Shown: positions 34,943-44,402, counted from the stretch's first letter. The stretch is DNA of 64,000 nt from Rhizobium halophilum (GCF_021648825.1 NZ_JAKJHS010000001.1:62001-126000), one strand, 5' to 3'. Program-made: numbers and translations. The notes: generated from the sequence alone by a model not told the origin.

Positions 34943-35929
34943 GTGGTCGCTGCGCTTATCAAGGCCGAGGGACTGACGCGCATCTACGAAATGCGGCGCG
35001 GGCTCTTCGGCAAGGTAACACCTGTGCGTGCCGTGGATGACCTGTCCCTCAAGGTTCTGCCCGGCGAGACGCTCGGCGTTGTCGGGGAATCCGGATCCGG
35101 GAAATCGACACTCGGCCGGATGCTGCTGGGGATCGATCCGGCTGAGAGCGGCACAGTCACTTTCGAAGACAAGCCGATGCCGGCATTTGGAACAGCGGAA
35201 TGGCGTGCGTTGCGGGTCAGGATGCAGCTTGTCTACCAGGACCCTCTGGCAGCACTGGACCGGCGGCTCACCATCGCCACGCAGATTCGCGAGCCGCTGG
35301 ACATACACAACCTGCTGACCAAGGATGAACGGGATGCGCGCGTACAGGCGCTGATGGCAGCTGTCGGCCTGAGGCCGGACCAGGCTGACCGTTATCCACA
35401 CGAGTTGTCCGGCGGACAACGCCAACGTGCAGTGATCGCCAGAGCGCTTGCCTCCCGTCCCCGCCTGATCGTCTGTGACGAGCCGGTTTCGGCACTCGAC
35501 GTGTCAATCCAGGCACAGGTGGTCAACATGCTGCGTGACCTGCAGGATGAATTCCAGATCGCCATGGTCTTCATCAGCCACGACCTGAAAGTCGTGCGTA
35601 ACATCGCCGATCGGGTTGTCGTCATGTATCTGGGGCGGATCGTGGAAGAGGCCTCTTCCGACGTGATCTTTGCCTCGCCGCGTCATCCCTATACCCAGGC
35701 GCTGGTCTCAAGCGTGCCTGTCCCGGGCCAGCCGTTAAAGGGTCGCATGATCCTGCAGGGGGAGCCGCCGAACCCTGCCAGCCGCCCTTCCGGGTGCGCC
35801 TTCCATCCCCGCTGTCCGCTCGCGACCGATATCTGCCGCACCACGGTGCCGATGCTTCGCACGGTTGGCTTGCAGCGAGCCGCCGCCTGCCACCTCGTCG
35901 AAGGCGCAAACGCGCCGATCGCTGCCTGA
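34943..35929 (+). CDS. ABC transporter ATP-binding protein (DppF/OppF-like)
   Basis: This 328-residue ATPase has Walker [10 protein letters not shown], signature LSGGQRQR and Walker [14 protein letters not shown], with a C-terminal Cys segment ([15 protein letters not shown]). The GTG start directly abuts the stop of the DppD-like gene, so translation is coupled. It pairs with the other ATPase in a heterodimer. Confidence 0.92.
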   Translation: MVAALIKAEGLTRIYEMRRGLFGKVTPVRAVDDLSLKVLPGETLGVVGESGSGKSTLGRMLLGIDPAESGTVTFEDKPMPAFGTAEWRALRVRMQLVYQDPLAALDRRLTIATQIREPLDIHNLLTKDERDARVQALMAAVGLRPDQADRYPHELSGGQRQRAVIARALASRPRLIVCDEPVSALDVSIQAQVVNMLRDLQDEFQIAMVFISHDLKVVRNIADRVVVMYLGRIVEEASSDVIFASPRHPYTQALVSSVPVPGQPLKGRMILQGEPPNPASRPSGCAFHPRCPLATDICRTTVPMLRTVGLQRAAACHLVEGANAPIAA

Positions 35930-35939
35930 GGAGACGGGA

Positions 35940-36866
35940 ATGGTGCGCTTCGTTTTCGCCCGCCTGCTGCGCGCTCTCATCACCATCCTGGCAGTCGTCA
36001 CCTTTGCGTTCGTGGTGCTGCGCATGTCCGGCGATCCGGCCCAGGTCATGCTCGGACCCGACGTGCCGCAGGACGCGGTCGATGCCTTCCGCAATGCCTG
36101 GGGGCTCGACCAGCCGTTATGGATCCAGTACCTCGCCTACATCAAATCGATCTTCACCGGCGATTTCGGCGTTTCGATGCGCGACAAGGCCTCAGCCTTG
36201 CAACTCGTATTGGAGCGCGTTCCCGCGACGCTGCAACTGACGATCCCGGCGCTGCTCCTGAAGCTGATGATCGGCGTTCCGGCCGGCGTCTATGCAGCAC
36301 TCCATCGCCAGAGCGCCATCGACCGTGGCGTCATCCTGCTCGCCATCCTCGGCTTCACCCTTCCCTCCTTCGTTCTAGGCCTGCTCCTGGTCCTTGTCTT
36401 CTCGGTCATCCTCGGGGTGCTTCCCTCGGGGGGCCAGGACACATGGGTTCACGGCCTGCTTCCGACGATCACAATGAGCATCGGCGGGATCGGCATCCTG
36501 GCGCGATTCTCGCGCAGTGCAATGATAGAGGTCATGGGCCAGCCTTATATCCGCACGGCGTCCGCGAAAGGCCTCAAATGGTCGAATGTGGTGTGGAACC
36601 ACGCACTGCCCAACGCCGCCGTGCCGATCATCACCATTGTCGGCTTCATGGTCGGCTCGTTGATTGCTGGCGCCGTGGTCGTCGAGTCGATCTTCTCCTG
36701 GCCCGGCATCGGCCGTCTGCTGGTCGTGTCGGTCAGCAACCGCGACCTCGCGGTCGTCCAGTGCATCCTGCTGATGATCGCGGCCACAATGGTGCTCTCC
36801 AATCTGATGGTCGATCTCTTCTACGGCTGGCTGGATCCGCGTCTACGTCATCAAACCGCGCACTAG
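35940..36866 (+). CDS. ABC transporter permease (DppB/OppB-like)
   Basis: This 308-residue membrane protein starts MVRFVFARLLRALITILAVV, the usual DppB start, and has the permease motif RTASAKGLKWSNVVWNHALP near residue 207. The ATG at 35940 is preceded by GAGGAGA. First permease of the importer. Confidence 0.93.
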   Translation: MVRFVFARLLRALITILAVVTFAFVVLRMSGDPAQVMLGPDVPQDAVDAFRNAWGLDQPLWIQYLAYIKSIFTGDFGVSMRDKASALQLVLERVPATLQLTIPALLLKLMIGVPAGVYAALHRQSAIDRGVILLAILGFTLPSFVLGLLLVLVFSVILGVLPSGGQDTWVHGLLPTITMSIGGIGILARFSRSAMIEVMGQPYIRTASAKGLKWSNVVWNHALPNAAVPIITIVGFMVGSLIAGAVVVESIFSWPGIGRLLVVSVSNRDLAVVQCILLMIAATMVLSNLMVDLFYGWLDPRLRHQTAH

Positions 36867-36876
36867 GACAACAAGC

Positions 36877-37758
36877 ATGACTACGGCAGATCTTGACCAC
36901 ACCCACACCATCGCAAGCCGCAGGCCTTGTTTCGTTGCGACGCTCCGCCGCCACGTTCCGCTGTCGATCGGGCTCGGCATCCTGTGGCTTGTGGTCATGG
37001 TTCTCGTCGCCATCTTCGCCGACGTCCTACGCCCCTACAGCATTACCGCGATGGACCTTACCAACCGGCTCTCTGCACCCGGAAACCCGAAGCACTGGCT
37101 TGGCACGGACGAGCTCGGCCGCGATGTTCTCGCGCGCCTTATCCAGTCGGTACGTATCTCGCTCGTCATTGCCTTCAGCGCAACGATCATCTCCGCAGTC
37201 TTTGGCACGGCGCTCGGCTTTGCTGCGGCGAAATTTCGCGGCATTGTCGAGCACGTCGTTCTCGTCCTGGCGGACTTCCAGGCAGCCCTGCCGTTCCTCG
37301 TCATGTCGCTTGCCGTTCTTGCCTTCTTCGGCTCTTCAATGGTGCTCATCGTCTGCCTGATGGGCTTCTACGGCTGGGAACGCTACGCCCGCGTTGCGCG
37401 GGGACTGGCCATCTCGGCTAGCGCCCAAGGCTATGCGTCTGCCGTGGTGCAGCTCGGCGCGTCGCCGCTCAGGGTCTACTTCCGCCACATCCTGCCCAAC
37501 GTTGCATCGACGCTGATCGTCTCGATGACCCTCACATTTCCCGAGATCATCCTGATGGAAAGCGGGCTGTCCTTCCTGGGGCTCGGCGTGCAGCCGCCGG
37601 AGACCAGCCTTGGCAACATGGTTGGCTTTGGCCGCGAGTACCTTACACGCGCACCGTGGATCATGCTCGCCCCTGCTCTCGTCATCATGCTGACGACGCT
37701 GTCCATATCGCTTGTCGGCGATTGGCTGCGAGACAAGCTTGACCCAACCGTTCGCTGA
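36877..37758 (+). CDS. ABC transporter permease (DppC/OppC-like)
   Basis: This 293-residue membrane protein has HWLGTDELGRDVLARLI near the N-terminus, a hallmark of DppC/OppC, and the ESGLSFLGLGVQPPE segment near the end. Second permease of the importer, ten bases after the first. Confidence 0.93.
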   Translation: MTTADLDHTHTIASRRPCFVATLRRHVPLSIGLGILWLVVMVLVAIFADVLRPYSITAMDLTNRLSAPGNPKHWLGTDELGRDVLARLIQSVRISLVIAFSATIISAVFGTALGFAAAKFRGIVEHVVLVLADFQAALPFLVMSLAVLAFFGSSMVLIVCLMGFYGWERYARVARGLAISASAQGYASAVVQLGASPLRVYFRHILPNVASTLIVSMTLTFPEIILMESGLSFLGLGVQPPETSLGNMVGFGREYLTRAPWIMLAPALVIMLTTLSISLVGDWLRDKLDPTVR

Positions 37759-37786
37759 ACTTCACTCGACCTAGCAGGAAATCCCC

Positions 37787-38536
37787 ATGACCCTGATTAC
37801 CGGCCATCGCGGCGCACGCAATCTCTGGCCCGAGAACTCGCTCCAAGGCTTCCGCAATGTGCTCGACCTAGGCGTCGATGCGGTCGAATTCGACGTGCAC
37901 CTGACGGATGCCGGCGAGCTCCTGGTTATCCACGACGCAACGCTCGACCGCACGACGGAGGGCGAAGGCCCGGTGAAGCGGCTTTCGGCCGAAGCCCGCC
38001 ACAGGATCAAGCTCAAGGATAGCGACGAGATTATTCCAACGCTGGGTGAGGTGCTTGATGTGCTGACTTCTGCAGACGGCCTTCCCCTCCACGTGGAATT
38101 AAAGAGTGACGAGGCTGGAAATCCTTATCCCGGCATTGTGGAGAAGGTTGCCGCCGAACTTGCCGCACGCGGCCTTTCCGCGCGCACCTACCTGACTTCT
38201 TTCGACGTTTCCGTCCTGGAAGACTGCCGCCGCATCGCGCCCGAGCTAGCGCGCCTTGTTTCAGTCAATGCCGCCTGGGCGCAGAGACAGGGCGGGCTCG
38301 ACCGTTTCATTGCACAGGTCGCGGATCTTGTCGAAGTCGTCGCCATTCATCACGAACTGATGGAGGCCGAATGGGCGCTGGTCACATCTCGTCTGCCGCT
38401 TAAGCGTATGTGCGTCTGGACGCTCAACGACGAGGCGCTAATCACAGATTGGCTGAAGCGCGGCATCGGTCACCTCACATCCGACAGGCCCGACCTCGCC
38501 CTTGAACTGCGAAGCAGTCTCGCATCCGCAGCATGA
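37787..38536 (+). CDS. glycerophosphodiester phosphodiesterase family protein (AccF-like)
   Basis: This 249-residue TIM-barrel phosphodiesterase has GHRGARNLWPENSLQGF, with the catalytic His-Arg and the following Glu. It also has the EFDVHLTDAG metal-ligand strand and IHDATLDRTTEG with the second catalytic histidine. It lacks a signal peptide, so it cleaves the imported phosphodiester in the cytosol. The combination of this enzyme with a family-5 importer is the arrangement of the agrocinopine operon (AccF). It overlaps or abuts the next gene. Confidence 0.9.
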   Translation: MTLITGHRGARNLWPENSLQGFRNVLDLGVDAVEFDVHLTDAGELLVIHDATLDRTTEGEGPVKRLSAEARHRIKLKDSDEIIPTLGEVLDVLTSADGLPLHVELKSDEAGNPYPGIVEKVAAELAARGLSARTYLTSFDVSVLEDCRRIAPELARLVSVNAAWAQRQGGLDRFIAQVADLVEVVAIHHELMEAEWALVTSRLPLKRMCVWTLNDEALITDWLKRGIGHLTSDRPDLALELRSSLASAA

Positions 38537-38571
38537 ACCGCCTCACCTCTTTCCAACACCCGGAGATAACC

Positions 38572-39486
38572 ATGGGCAATATCATCGCAACCGGCTTCAA
38601 CGCCGGCTCCATCAATGGCGAAATTGAGAGCTTCGAAGAGGACCTTCGTGCGCTCGCCGAGATCGGTGTCGATACCGTCGAACTGGGACTGACCACTCTC
38701 GACGTGATCGCCGGCGGGCGCATCATCAAGGATCGCGCGGAGCGGCTGGTGGAGATGACCCGCAAGTTCGACTTCCGATACACCGTCCACGGCCTGGTAT
38801 CTTCCAATTTCATGGATCCTGCGACCTGCCGCTACCATATCGACGCCGCCAAGGCACTGGTCGAACTCTGCGACCGTGTAGACGCTCGCATTCTAGTTCA
38901 GCACGGTGGCTGCCTGCGCGGCGACCAGATCTTCGACCGTCCCGAAGCCGATCTGCGCGAGCGCGAAGCACTGTTGGAGCTTGCTGAGTTCGCAAAGCCC
39001 TATGGCGTGCGCATCGCACTGGAGAACATCTTCACAACTGAGCCCGGTCAATATCGCCAGACGCCAGCCGAAGTCGCGGAGACGGTGAAGGCGGTCAATC
39101 ATCAAAATGTCGTCGCCCTCATCGATTTCAGCCATGCCTATATCGAGTCCACCTACCGCGGCCTGAACTTCCGCGAGCAGATCGCTGCCATGGCCCCTGT
39201 CGCCGGACACCTGCACCTGCATGATAGCTTCGGGCGCCCGCAAGGCTTCTACAAGGGCTTTCACCCGCAGGAGAACACGGCCATGGGCATCGGTGACCTG
39301 CACATGCCACTCGGCTGGGGCGACATCGACTGGGATGATATTTTTAAGGAACTGAAATTCCTTCCCGGGACAGTCGCGATGATGGAGATCGGTCGTCGCT
39401 ACCGTTCAGAGCAGCCGGAGAGCCTTCAGCGCGCGCGTAGGCTGTTGGCGGTGAATGGCAGCAACTCTGCAATTGCCGCCGAGTGA
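38572..39486 (+). CDS. TIM-barrel sugar phosphate isomerase/epimerase
   Basis: This 304-residue xylose-isomerase-like TIM barrel has the N-terminal ATGFNAGSINGE, VELGLTTLDVIAGG, RIALENIF and VALIDFSHAY segments and a late MEIGRRY strand. The start at 38572 follows GGAGATAACC; an ATG at 38533 would give an ATGA overlap with the diesterase gene but has no ribosome site. It probably isomerises or epimerises the sugar released by diesterase and phosphatase. Confidence 0.8.
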   Translation: MGNIIATGFNAGSINGEIESFEEDLRALAEIGVDTVELGLTTLDVIAGGRIIKDRAERLVEMTRKFDFRYTVHGLVSSNFMDPATCRYHIDAAKALVELCDRVDARILVQHGGCLRGDQIFDRPEADLREREALLELAEFAKPYGVRIALENIFTTEPGQYRQTPAEVAETVKAVNHQNVVALIDFSHAYIESTYRGLNFREQIAAMAPVAGHLHLHDSFGRPQGFYKGFHPQENTAMGIGDLHMPLGWGDIDWDDIFKELKFLPGTVAMMEIGRRYRSEQPESLQRARRLLAVNGSNSAIAAE

Positions 39487-39501
39487 AACTGCACAGAAAG
39501 T

Positions 39502-39530
39502 GACCTCGCCCCCCCACGGGAGGCGAGGTC
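39502..39530 (+). terminator. hairpin after the phosphodiester operon
   Basis: Perfect 9-base arms GACCTCGCC and GGCGAGGTC with an 11-base loop begin 15 bases after the last stop. No T run follows, so it may act with Rho or stabilise the mRNA end. The 180 bases from here to the tRNA show nothing else. Confidence 0.5.
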
Positions 39531-39714
39531 TGCGCCTTCGCAAGCGTCGATCTTTCAGGCGAACACTTTCTAGCTAGGTGGACCAACGTCGTCCAATAAT
39601 GATCCGCTTAATGGCTCAGTCCGGCTTCATTGGTCTAAGCGCCATAATCTTGGTCGGAGAGCGTCGCCCAAAAAGGGCCTACTCCACATCATCAAAATCA
39701 ATAACTTAGACCTT

Positions 39715-39790
39715 TGGTGGGCCCGGAGGGACTCGAACCCCCAACCAAGCGGTTATGAGCCGCCGGCTCTAACCATTGAGCTACAGGCCC
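39715..39790 (-). tRNA. tRNA with CAU anticodon, probably tRNA-Ile2
   Basis: A full cloverleaf is read on the minus strand. The acceptor stem GGGCCTG pairs with CGGGCCC, the D arm is TAGCTCAATGG, the anticodon loop is CTCATAA with CAT anticodon, the T arm is GGGGGTTCGAGTCCC, and CCA is encoded. C4-G69 and C5-G68 pairs and a CGGCTCATAACCG anticodon stem-loop resemble tRNA-Ile2, whose C34 is changed to lysidine by TilS, more than elongator tRNA-Met. Automatic tools may label it Met. No integrase lies beside it. Confidence 0.92.
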
Positions 39791-39938
39791 TGCCCGAAGG
39801 GCATGGGGCGGGCGCAATGGCTCGCCGACCCCGGACGCCCGCTCTAACGCAATTCCGTTACCGCCACAAGGCGTTGCCGCAATAGCTACACAATCTCCCT
39901 CCAGCTATTGTCCGGGACAAACTGAAGAGGAATCATCC

Positions 39939-40694
39939 ATGCCCCGATCCGCTGCCGCGAGTGCCTTCGCCGCTCTGTCGCTTCCCGTCCTCCTGGCGAT
40001 CGCTTGGCCAAGCACAGTCCTTGCACAGGAACCGCCCTCCCCGCGTGAACGGGTGGTTCGCGTTTCTGCTGTTGGGGAGGCACGCGTCGCGCCCGATACG
40101 GCAATCGTCAGCCTGTCGGTGGTGCGCAATTCGCAGACGGCCCAGGTCGCGGTCGACAGCAACAGCCAGGCGATGAACGCGGTGACCGCCGCCTTGAAGG
40201 CTGAGGGCATCGAGGCCAGGGACATGCAGACAAGCAACTTCTCGATCCAGCCTCAATACCGCCATTTCCAGCCGAAGGAAGACGGAACCGTCGACCCGCC
40301 GGAGGTCGTCGGTTACGAGGTCACCAACACACTGACGGTGAAGATCCGCGACCTTGCGAAGGTCGGCGCCATTCTCGACCGCTCGGTCAAGCTTGGCATC
40401 AACCAAGGCGGGCAGATCGTTTTCACCAATGATGATCCCGAGGGCGCGTTAAGCGATGCGCGGCGGCAGGCCGTCGAGAAGGCCATGGCGAAGGCTCGCA
40501 CGCTGACGCAAGCAGCGGGAGTAACGCTTGGCGACGTGGTCGAGATCGGCGAGAGCGTTCAACCGCCAATGCCACCCCAGCCAATGTATCGGATGGCGAT
40601 GACAAAGGAGGCCGCGTCCGACGCCGTTGCCATTTCTGCGGGGGAAAACACGTATGCCGTCACCGTGGATGTGATCTTCGCCCTGGAGCAATAG
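39939..40694 (+). CDS. SIMPL domain protein (DUF541), exported
   Basis: This 251-residue protein has a signal peptide ending near VLAQE. The SIMPL/DUF541 pattern is visible: RVSAVGEARVAPDTAIVSLS at the mature start, the NSQAMNAVTAALKAEGIEA helix, the NFSIQPQY strand and AMAKARTLTQAAGVTLGDV. These periplasmic or outer-membrane-associated proteins are linked to oxidative or envelope stress; exact role unknown. A strong hairpin follows the stop. Confidence 0.88.
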   Translation: MPRSAAASAFAALSLPVLLAIAWPSTVLAQEPPSPRERVVRVSAVGEARVAPDTAIVSLSVVRNSQTAQVAVDSNSQAMNAVTAALKAEGIEARDMQTSNFSIQPQYRHFQPKEDGTVDPPEVVGYEVTNTLTVKIRDLAKVGAILDRSVKLGINQGGQIVFTNDDPEGALSDARRQAVEKAMAKARTLTQAAGVTLGDVVEIGESVQPPMPPQPMYRMAMTKEAASDAVAISAGENTYAVTVDVIFALEQ

Positions 40695-40697
40695 AAA

Positions 40698-40735
40698 GGC
40701 GCCCTGCCGACCTTGCTGCAGGTCGGCAGGGCGCC
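40698..40735. terminator. perfect 15-base-pair hairpin between convergent genes
   Basis: Arms GGCGCCCTGCCGACC and GGTCGGCAGGGCGCC surround an 8-base loop, four bases after the SIMPL stop and before the end of the minus-strand gene at 40770. Fully symmetric, so it can serve both directions, though no T run is present. Confidence 0.6.
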
Positions 40736-40769
40736 CCCATCCGTCTTCGGGCGAAGGAGACGGATACTT

Positions 40770-41120
40770 TTAGCGGCGGATTACAGGGCAGCCGCGGTCG
40801 TTCGCAAAGACAACGCGGTCGCGACCATGGCGGTCGCGGCCGATGACGGTCACGGTGCGGCGGTCGACATCCACCACACGGGCGCGGCGCAGCCCCATAT
40901 GCCGCGCCTTTTCCTCAGCAAGCCAAGGCGCGCAACGGCCACCGCGCTCGCGGCGCGGACGCTCCCATCGATCGCCACGACGGTGATCGCGATCCCACCC
41001 GCCGTGCTGGACGAAGATCCGAAATTCTGGTCCTCCAGCGGCTGCCGTGGACGCGGTAGCGGTGAAACCGGCAAGCGCGATGAGAGCGGCAAGTCCGGTC
41101 TTTACAAGCATATTGGTCAT
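40770..41120 (-). CDS. small exported Arg/His/Asp-rich protein
   Basis: This 116-residue product has a signal peptide (MTNMLVKTGLAALIALAGFT) with likely cleavage after STAAA. The mature part is rich in Arg, Asp and His (WDRDHRRGDRWERPRRERGG) and has two cysteines (about 63 and 111), then a beta-strand-like end (TVTVIGRDRHGRDRVVFA). Similar small periplasmic proteins are common in rhizobia. No function known. Confidence 0.75.
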   Translation of the reverse strand: MTNMLVKTGLAALIALAGFTATASTAAAGGPEFRIFVQHGGWDRDHRRGDRWERPRRERGGRCAPWLAEEKARHMGLRRARVVDVDRRTVTVIGRDRHGRDRVVFANDRGCPVIRR

Positions 41121-41248
41121 TGGTGTCTCTCCCAGGAGGGCCAGAAGCTGGCGCCGTTGATCTCTCCCGCCTGCCGGGATTGAGGAGACCCTAGGAGGAT
41201 GCTGCTGAACGCTCCCAGAATCTGCCGTTCAGGAAGGGTTCATCGGCA

Positions 41249-41671
41249 TCAGCGGGAAAGGTGGAGCACGACGCTGCGGCTCTGCGGCCGATCGCGATGC
41301 TCGAAGAGATAGATGCCCTGCCAAGTGCCGAGCACCGGGCGGCCACCGGCCACCGGTATCGCGAGCGACACGGCCATCAGCGCCGCCTTGATGTGGGCCG
41401 GCATGTCGTCCGGGCCCTCGCTCATATGGGTCACCCAGCTCATCGATGGCGCATCGGACGGCGGCACTAGGCGCGAGAAGAAGGTCTTCAGGTCACGTTG
41501 CACATCGGGATCGGCATTTTCCTGAACCAGCAGGGAGCAGGAGGTATGCCGCACGAAAACCGTCAACAGCCCCTCCTCCACCCCTTGCCGGCGGACGAAG
41601 TCCGCAACCTCGCCCGTGAACTCGTAGAGGCCCTGGCCCCGGGTCTCGATCGTCAGTTGCGTTTGCGGCAT
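41249..41671 (-). CDS. secondary thiamine-phosphate synthase enzyme family (YjbQ, UPF0047)
   Basis: This is a 140-residue YjbQ-family protein. The conserved HTSCSLLVQENADPDV motif and SDAPSMSWVTHMSEGPDDMP with its histidine are present, and GTWQGIYLFEHR closes the domain. Family members show weak thiamine-phosphate synthase activity; the true role is not settled. Single gene, minus strand. Confidence 0.9.
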   Translation of the reverse strand: MPQTQLTIETRGQGLYEFTGEVADFVRRQGVEEGLLTVFVRHTSCSLLVQENADPDVQRDLKTFFSRLVPPSDAPSMSWVTHMSEGPDDMPAHIKAALMAVSLAIPVAGGRPVLGTWQGIYLFEHRDRPQSRSVVLHLSR

Positions 41672-41727
41672 CGATGTCCTTCAATTATGCACGGAGCGCC
41701 CACGGGACCTCCCAGGGACGTGCCCCG

Positions 41728-42081
41728 TCATAGTGTCAGAAACGCCTGAAAGCCGCCATAGATCATCCGCTTGCCGTCGAAGACCTGCTTCCACTCCTCC
41801 CCCGCAAGCCGCGGATCTGCCATCACCTTCGCGCAGATTTCGTCGCGGCTGGCGCGGTCCTTGTAGGTGATCCAGGAGAAGATCACCGTCTCCTCTCCCG
41901 TTGCCTGGACCGAGCGCGGGAAGGACGTCACCTCGCCATAGGGGATATCGTCACCGATGCACTCCACGTAGGAAAGTGCGCCATGCTCCATCCATACCTC
42001 GCCGCCCACGCGCGCCATTTCCCTGTAGGCGTCGAGTTTAGTCTTGGGAACAGGAACGATGAACCCGTCGACATACACCAT
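41728..42081 (-). CDS. DUF1428 domain protein
   Basis: This 117-residue protein starts MVYVDGFIVPVPKTKLDAYR and has GALSYVECIGDDIPYGEVTS and the DEICAKVMADPRL segments, the DUF1428 core, a dimeric ferredoxin-like (Dabb-type) fold. Function unknown. AAGGAGG precedes the start. Confidence 0.88.
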   Translation of the reverse strand: MVYVDGFIVPVPKTKLDAYREMARVGGEVWMEHGALSYVECIGDDIPYGEVTSFPRSVQATGEETVIFSWITYKDRASRDEICAKVMADPRLAGEEWKQVFDGKRMIYGGFQAFLTL

Positions 42082-42170
42082 TGTCTTCCTCCTTCGTTGA
42101 CTTGACCAACGCGAGGACGTTTCAACCGCAACGAAGCCGACAATGGTGGCACGATTTCCTGAAACGGAGA

Positions 42171-43211
42171 TCAGAAGCGGGTGATGACGCTGATCCCCGG
42201 TGCCGTCGCGCGGTCCATTTCCATCAATGCTGGCACTGCTTCCTCCAGGCTGATGCGCGAGGAGATCAGCTTCGACGGCGCCATTCGGCCGGCTGCGATC
42301 ATTGACAGCATGGCATCATAGCGCCAGGCCTGCATGCCATGGCTGCCATAGATCTCGAGCTCGTGGCCGATCACCTGCGCCATGGGGATCTGCGGCGTGG
42401 AGTTCTCGCCCAGCATCAGTCCGACCTGCACATGGCGCCCGCGGCGGCGAAGATTCCTGATCGAGTTGAAGCAGGTGGTCGGATGGCCGAGCGCATCGAT
42501 TGAAACATGCGCTCCACCCTTGGTAATCTCCCGCACCGCCTCGACAGGATCCGCGACGCTGCTGGCGTTGATGGTCGCCACCGCACCGCAAGCGCGAGCA
42601 AGCTCGAGCTTCTCTTCGGACAGATCTATCCCGATCGCATTCGCACCCAGCGCCGTGGCGATCATGATGGCGGAAAGCCCGACGCCGCCGCAGCCATGCA
42701 CGGCGATCCACTCCCCCGGCCCCGTCCGGGCCTGATCGGCAACAGCACGAAACGAGGTGGCGAACCGGCAGCCGAGGCTGGCGGCGGTTGCATCATCGAT
42801 CTCTTCCTGCAGACGCACGAGATTGGTGTCGGCATAGCCGATCGCCACATATTCCGCGAAGGAGCCCCAATGGGTGAAACCCGGCTGGAACTGGTTCGGG
42901 CAAACCTGCTGGTTGCCGGAATGGCATTCGCTACAGTGGCCGCAACCGGAGACGAAGGGCACCGTCACCCGGTGGCCGACCTTGAAACGCATCACCCCCC
43001 TGCCAGTCGCGACGACTTCGCCGGCCAGTTCATGGCCCGGAACATGCGGCAGGTGGATGTCCGGGTCGTGCCCCATCCAACCGTGCCAATCGCTACGGCA
43101 AAGGCCCGTGGCGCCGACCTTGATAACGACACCGTCATCCGTCGGGGTGGGGTCGGGAAGATTGAGGATTTCCGGCGCCTTCTCAAAGGCGTCGTAGAAC
43201 ATGGCTTTCAT
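42171..43211 (-). CDS. zinc-dependent alcohol dehydrogenase family protein
   Basis: This 346-residue medium-chain dehydrogenase has catalytic zinc residues in [12 protein letters not shown] and [12 protein letters not shown] and the structural zinc cluster [18 protein letters not shown]-binding [13 protein letters not shown] is near residue 170. It oxidises alcohols or reduces aldehydes; substrate not known. The start at 43211 is 103 bases from the divergent UV endonuclease gene. Confidence 0.9.
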   Translation of the reverse strand: MKAMFYDAFEKAPEILNLPDPTPTDDGVVIKVGATGLCRSDWHGWMGHDPDIHLPHVPGHELAGEVVATGRGVMRFKVGHRVTVPFVSGCGHCSECHSGNQQVCPNQFQPGFTHWGSFAEYVAIGYADTNLVRLQEEIDDATAASLGCRFATSFRAVADQARTGPGEWIAVHGCGGVGLSAIMIATALGANAIGIDLSEEKLELARACGAVATINASSVADPVEAVREITKGGAHVSIDALGHPTTCFNSIRNLRRRGRHVQVGLMLGENSTPQIPMAQVIGHELEIYGSHGMQAWRYDAMLSMIAAGRMAPSKLISSRISLEEAVPALMEMDRATAPGISVITRF

Positions 43212-43314
43212 GAGTCTACCTTCTGATGTCGCGCGCAGCATAGTCGGGAGCTTCAACCGGTCAACGACGGATCGAAACGGCGGCTTACCCGTTGCCGAAG
43301 ATCGGAGGTGTGGG

Positions 43315-44400
43315 ATGGATCAGCATGACGAGAAGCAGGTGATAATAGGACAGCGAATGCGCCCAAGAAGGCTTGGCTTCCCCGTGAAGGTCATGGCGCG
43401 TGATGACCTCAAGAGCAATGACAGCCGCCGGTCGGCGAACAATCCGCACCTCAAGGTCTCGCTGGAATATATCGATCGCATCCTCGATCATCTCGACCGG
43501 CATGATGTCCGCATGTACCGACTATCCTCGGACCTGGCGCCTTATGCGACGCATCCTGACATGCCGCAATTCCATGGGATGGTCGCCGAAAGCGATGCGG
43601 AGCTGAAGGCGATAGGAGAGAAGGCGAAGCGGCTCGACATCCGCCTCTCCTTCCACCCTTCACAATTCGTCGTCCTGAACAGCCCAAACCCGGAACTCGT
43701 TCGCAAAAGTATCTGGGACCTGCAAAGTCAGGCAGAGATGCTGGACCGCATGGAGCTTGGGCCTGAAGCAGTGATGGTGATTCATGTGGGTGGCACCTAT
43801 GGCAACATCGAGGAAAGCCGCACCCGCTGGGTCGACACCTGGGAAAACCTTCCGGAGCCGGTCCGCCGACGCCTCGTGCTGGAGCACGACGATCTTCGCT
43901 TTTCGGCAGCCGATGTTCTCTGGATCCACGAGCACACCGGCGTGCGCCTCATCTTCGATTACCAGCACTTTTGGTGCCTCAATCCAGAGCGCTCCGACCT
44001 GCGCGAGACGCTGGCCAAGATCCTTCGCAGTTGGCCGGATGACCAACAGCCAAAGATCCATTTCTCCTCGCCCAGGACGGAACTGCGCGAGCAGGTGCGG
44101 GTCGACCCGACGACTCGCAAGAAGACAATCAGGCATGTGGCACCGGTATTCACGGGACATGCGGATTTCTGCAACCCCTTCGAGTTCGCAACCTTCATGC
44201 GAACGGCCGACGGTCTCAACTTCGACGTGATGCTGGAGGCCAAGGCGAAGGATCTGGCGCTGCTACGGCTGCGTCCCGACCTCCTCCGTTACGCACCGGA
44301 CGTTGCCGCCCAATTCGGCTTGCAGGCAGAAGAGGCGGAAACACTGGAAGAGGAAACAGACGCCGTGATGGATGAGGGTGGCGAAACCGGAGGAGCCTGA
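43315..44400 (+). CDS. uvsE: UV DNA damage endonuclease (UvsE/UVDE family)
   Basis: This is a 361-residue TIM-barrel endonuclease that nicks DNA 5' of UV photoproducts. The segments [77 protein letters not shown] and [10 protein letters not shown] hold the metal-binding His, Glu and Asp residues of the family. The start at 43315 follows GGAGG; an earlier ATG at 43201 would overlap the divergent gene and is unlikely. The acidic C-terminal tail is not conserved. Confidence 0.9.
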   Translation: MDQHDEKQVIIGQRMRPRRLGFPVKVMARDDLKSNDSRRSANNPHLKVSLEYIDRILDHLDRHDVRMYRLSSDLAPYATHPDMPQFHGMVAESDAELKAIGEKAKRLDIRLSFHPSQFVVLNSPNPELVRKSIWDLQSQAEMLDRMELGPEAVMVIHVGGTYGNIEESRTRWVDTWENLPEPVRRRLVLEHDDLRFSAADVLWIHEHTGVRLIFDYQHFWCLNPERSDLRETLAKILRSWPDDQQPKIHFSSPRTELREQVRVDPTTRKKTIRHVAPVFTGHADFCNPFEFATFMRTADGLNFDVMLEAKAKDLALLRLRPDLLRYAPDVAAQFGLQAEEAETLEEETDAVMDEGGETGGA

Positions 44401-44402
44401 CT

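Noticed and set aside
38533-38571. Earlier ATG start for the TIM-barrel isomerase
   Set aside because: It has an ATGA overlap with the upstream stop but no ribosome binding site, and its extra residues look unlike the family; the ATG at 38572 follows GGAG.
39715-39790. tRNA as an integration site for a genomic island
   Set aside because: No integrase and no duplicated tRNA 3' end was seen on either side.
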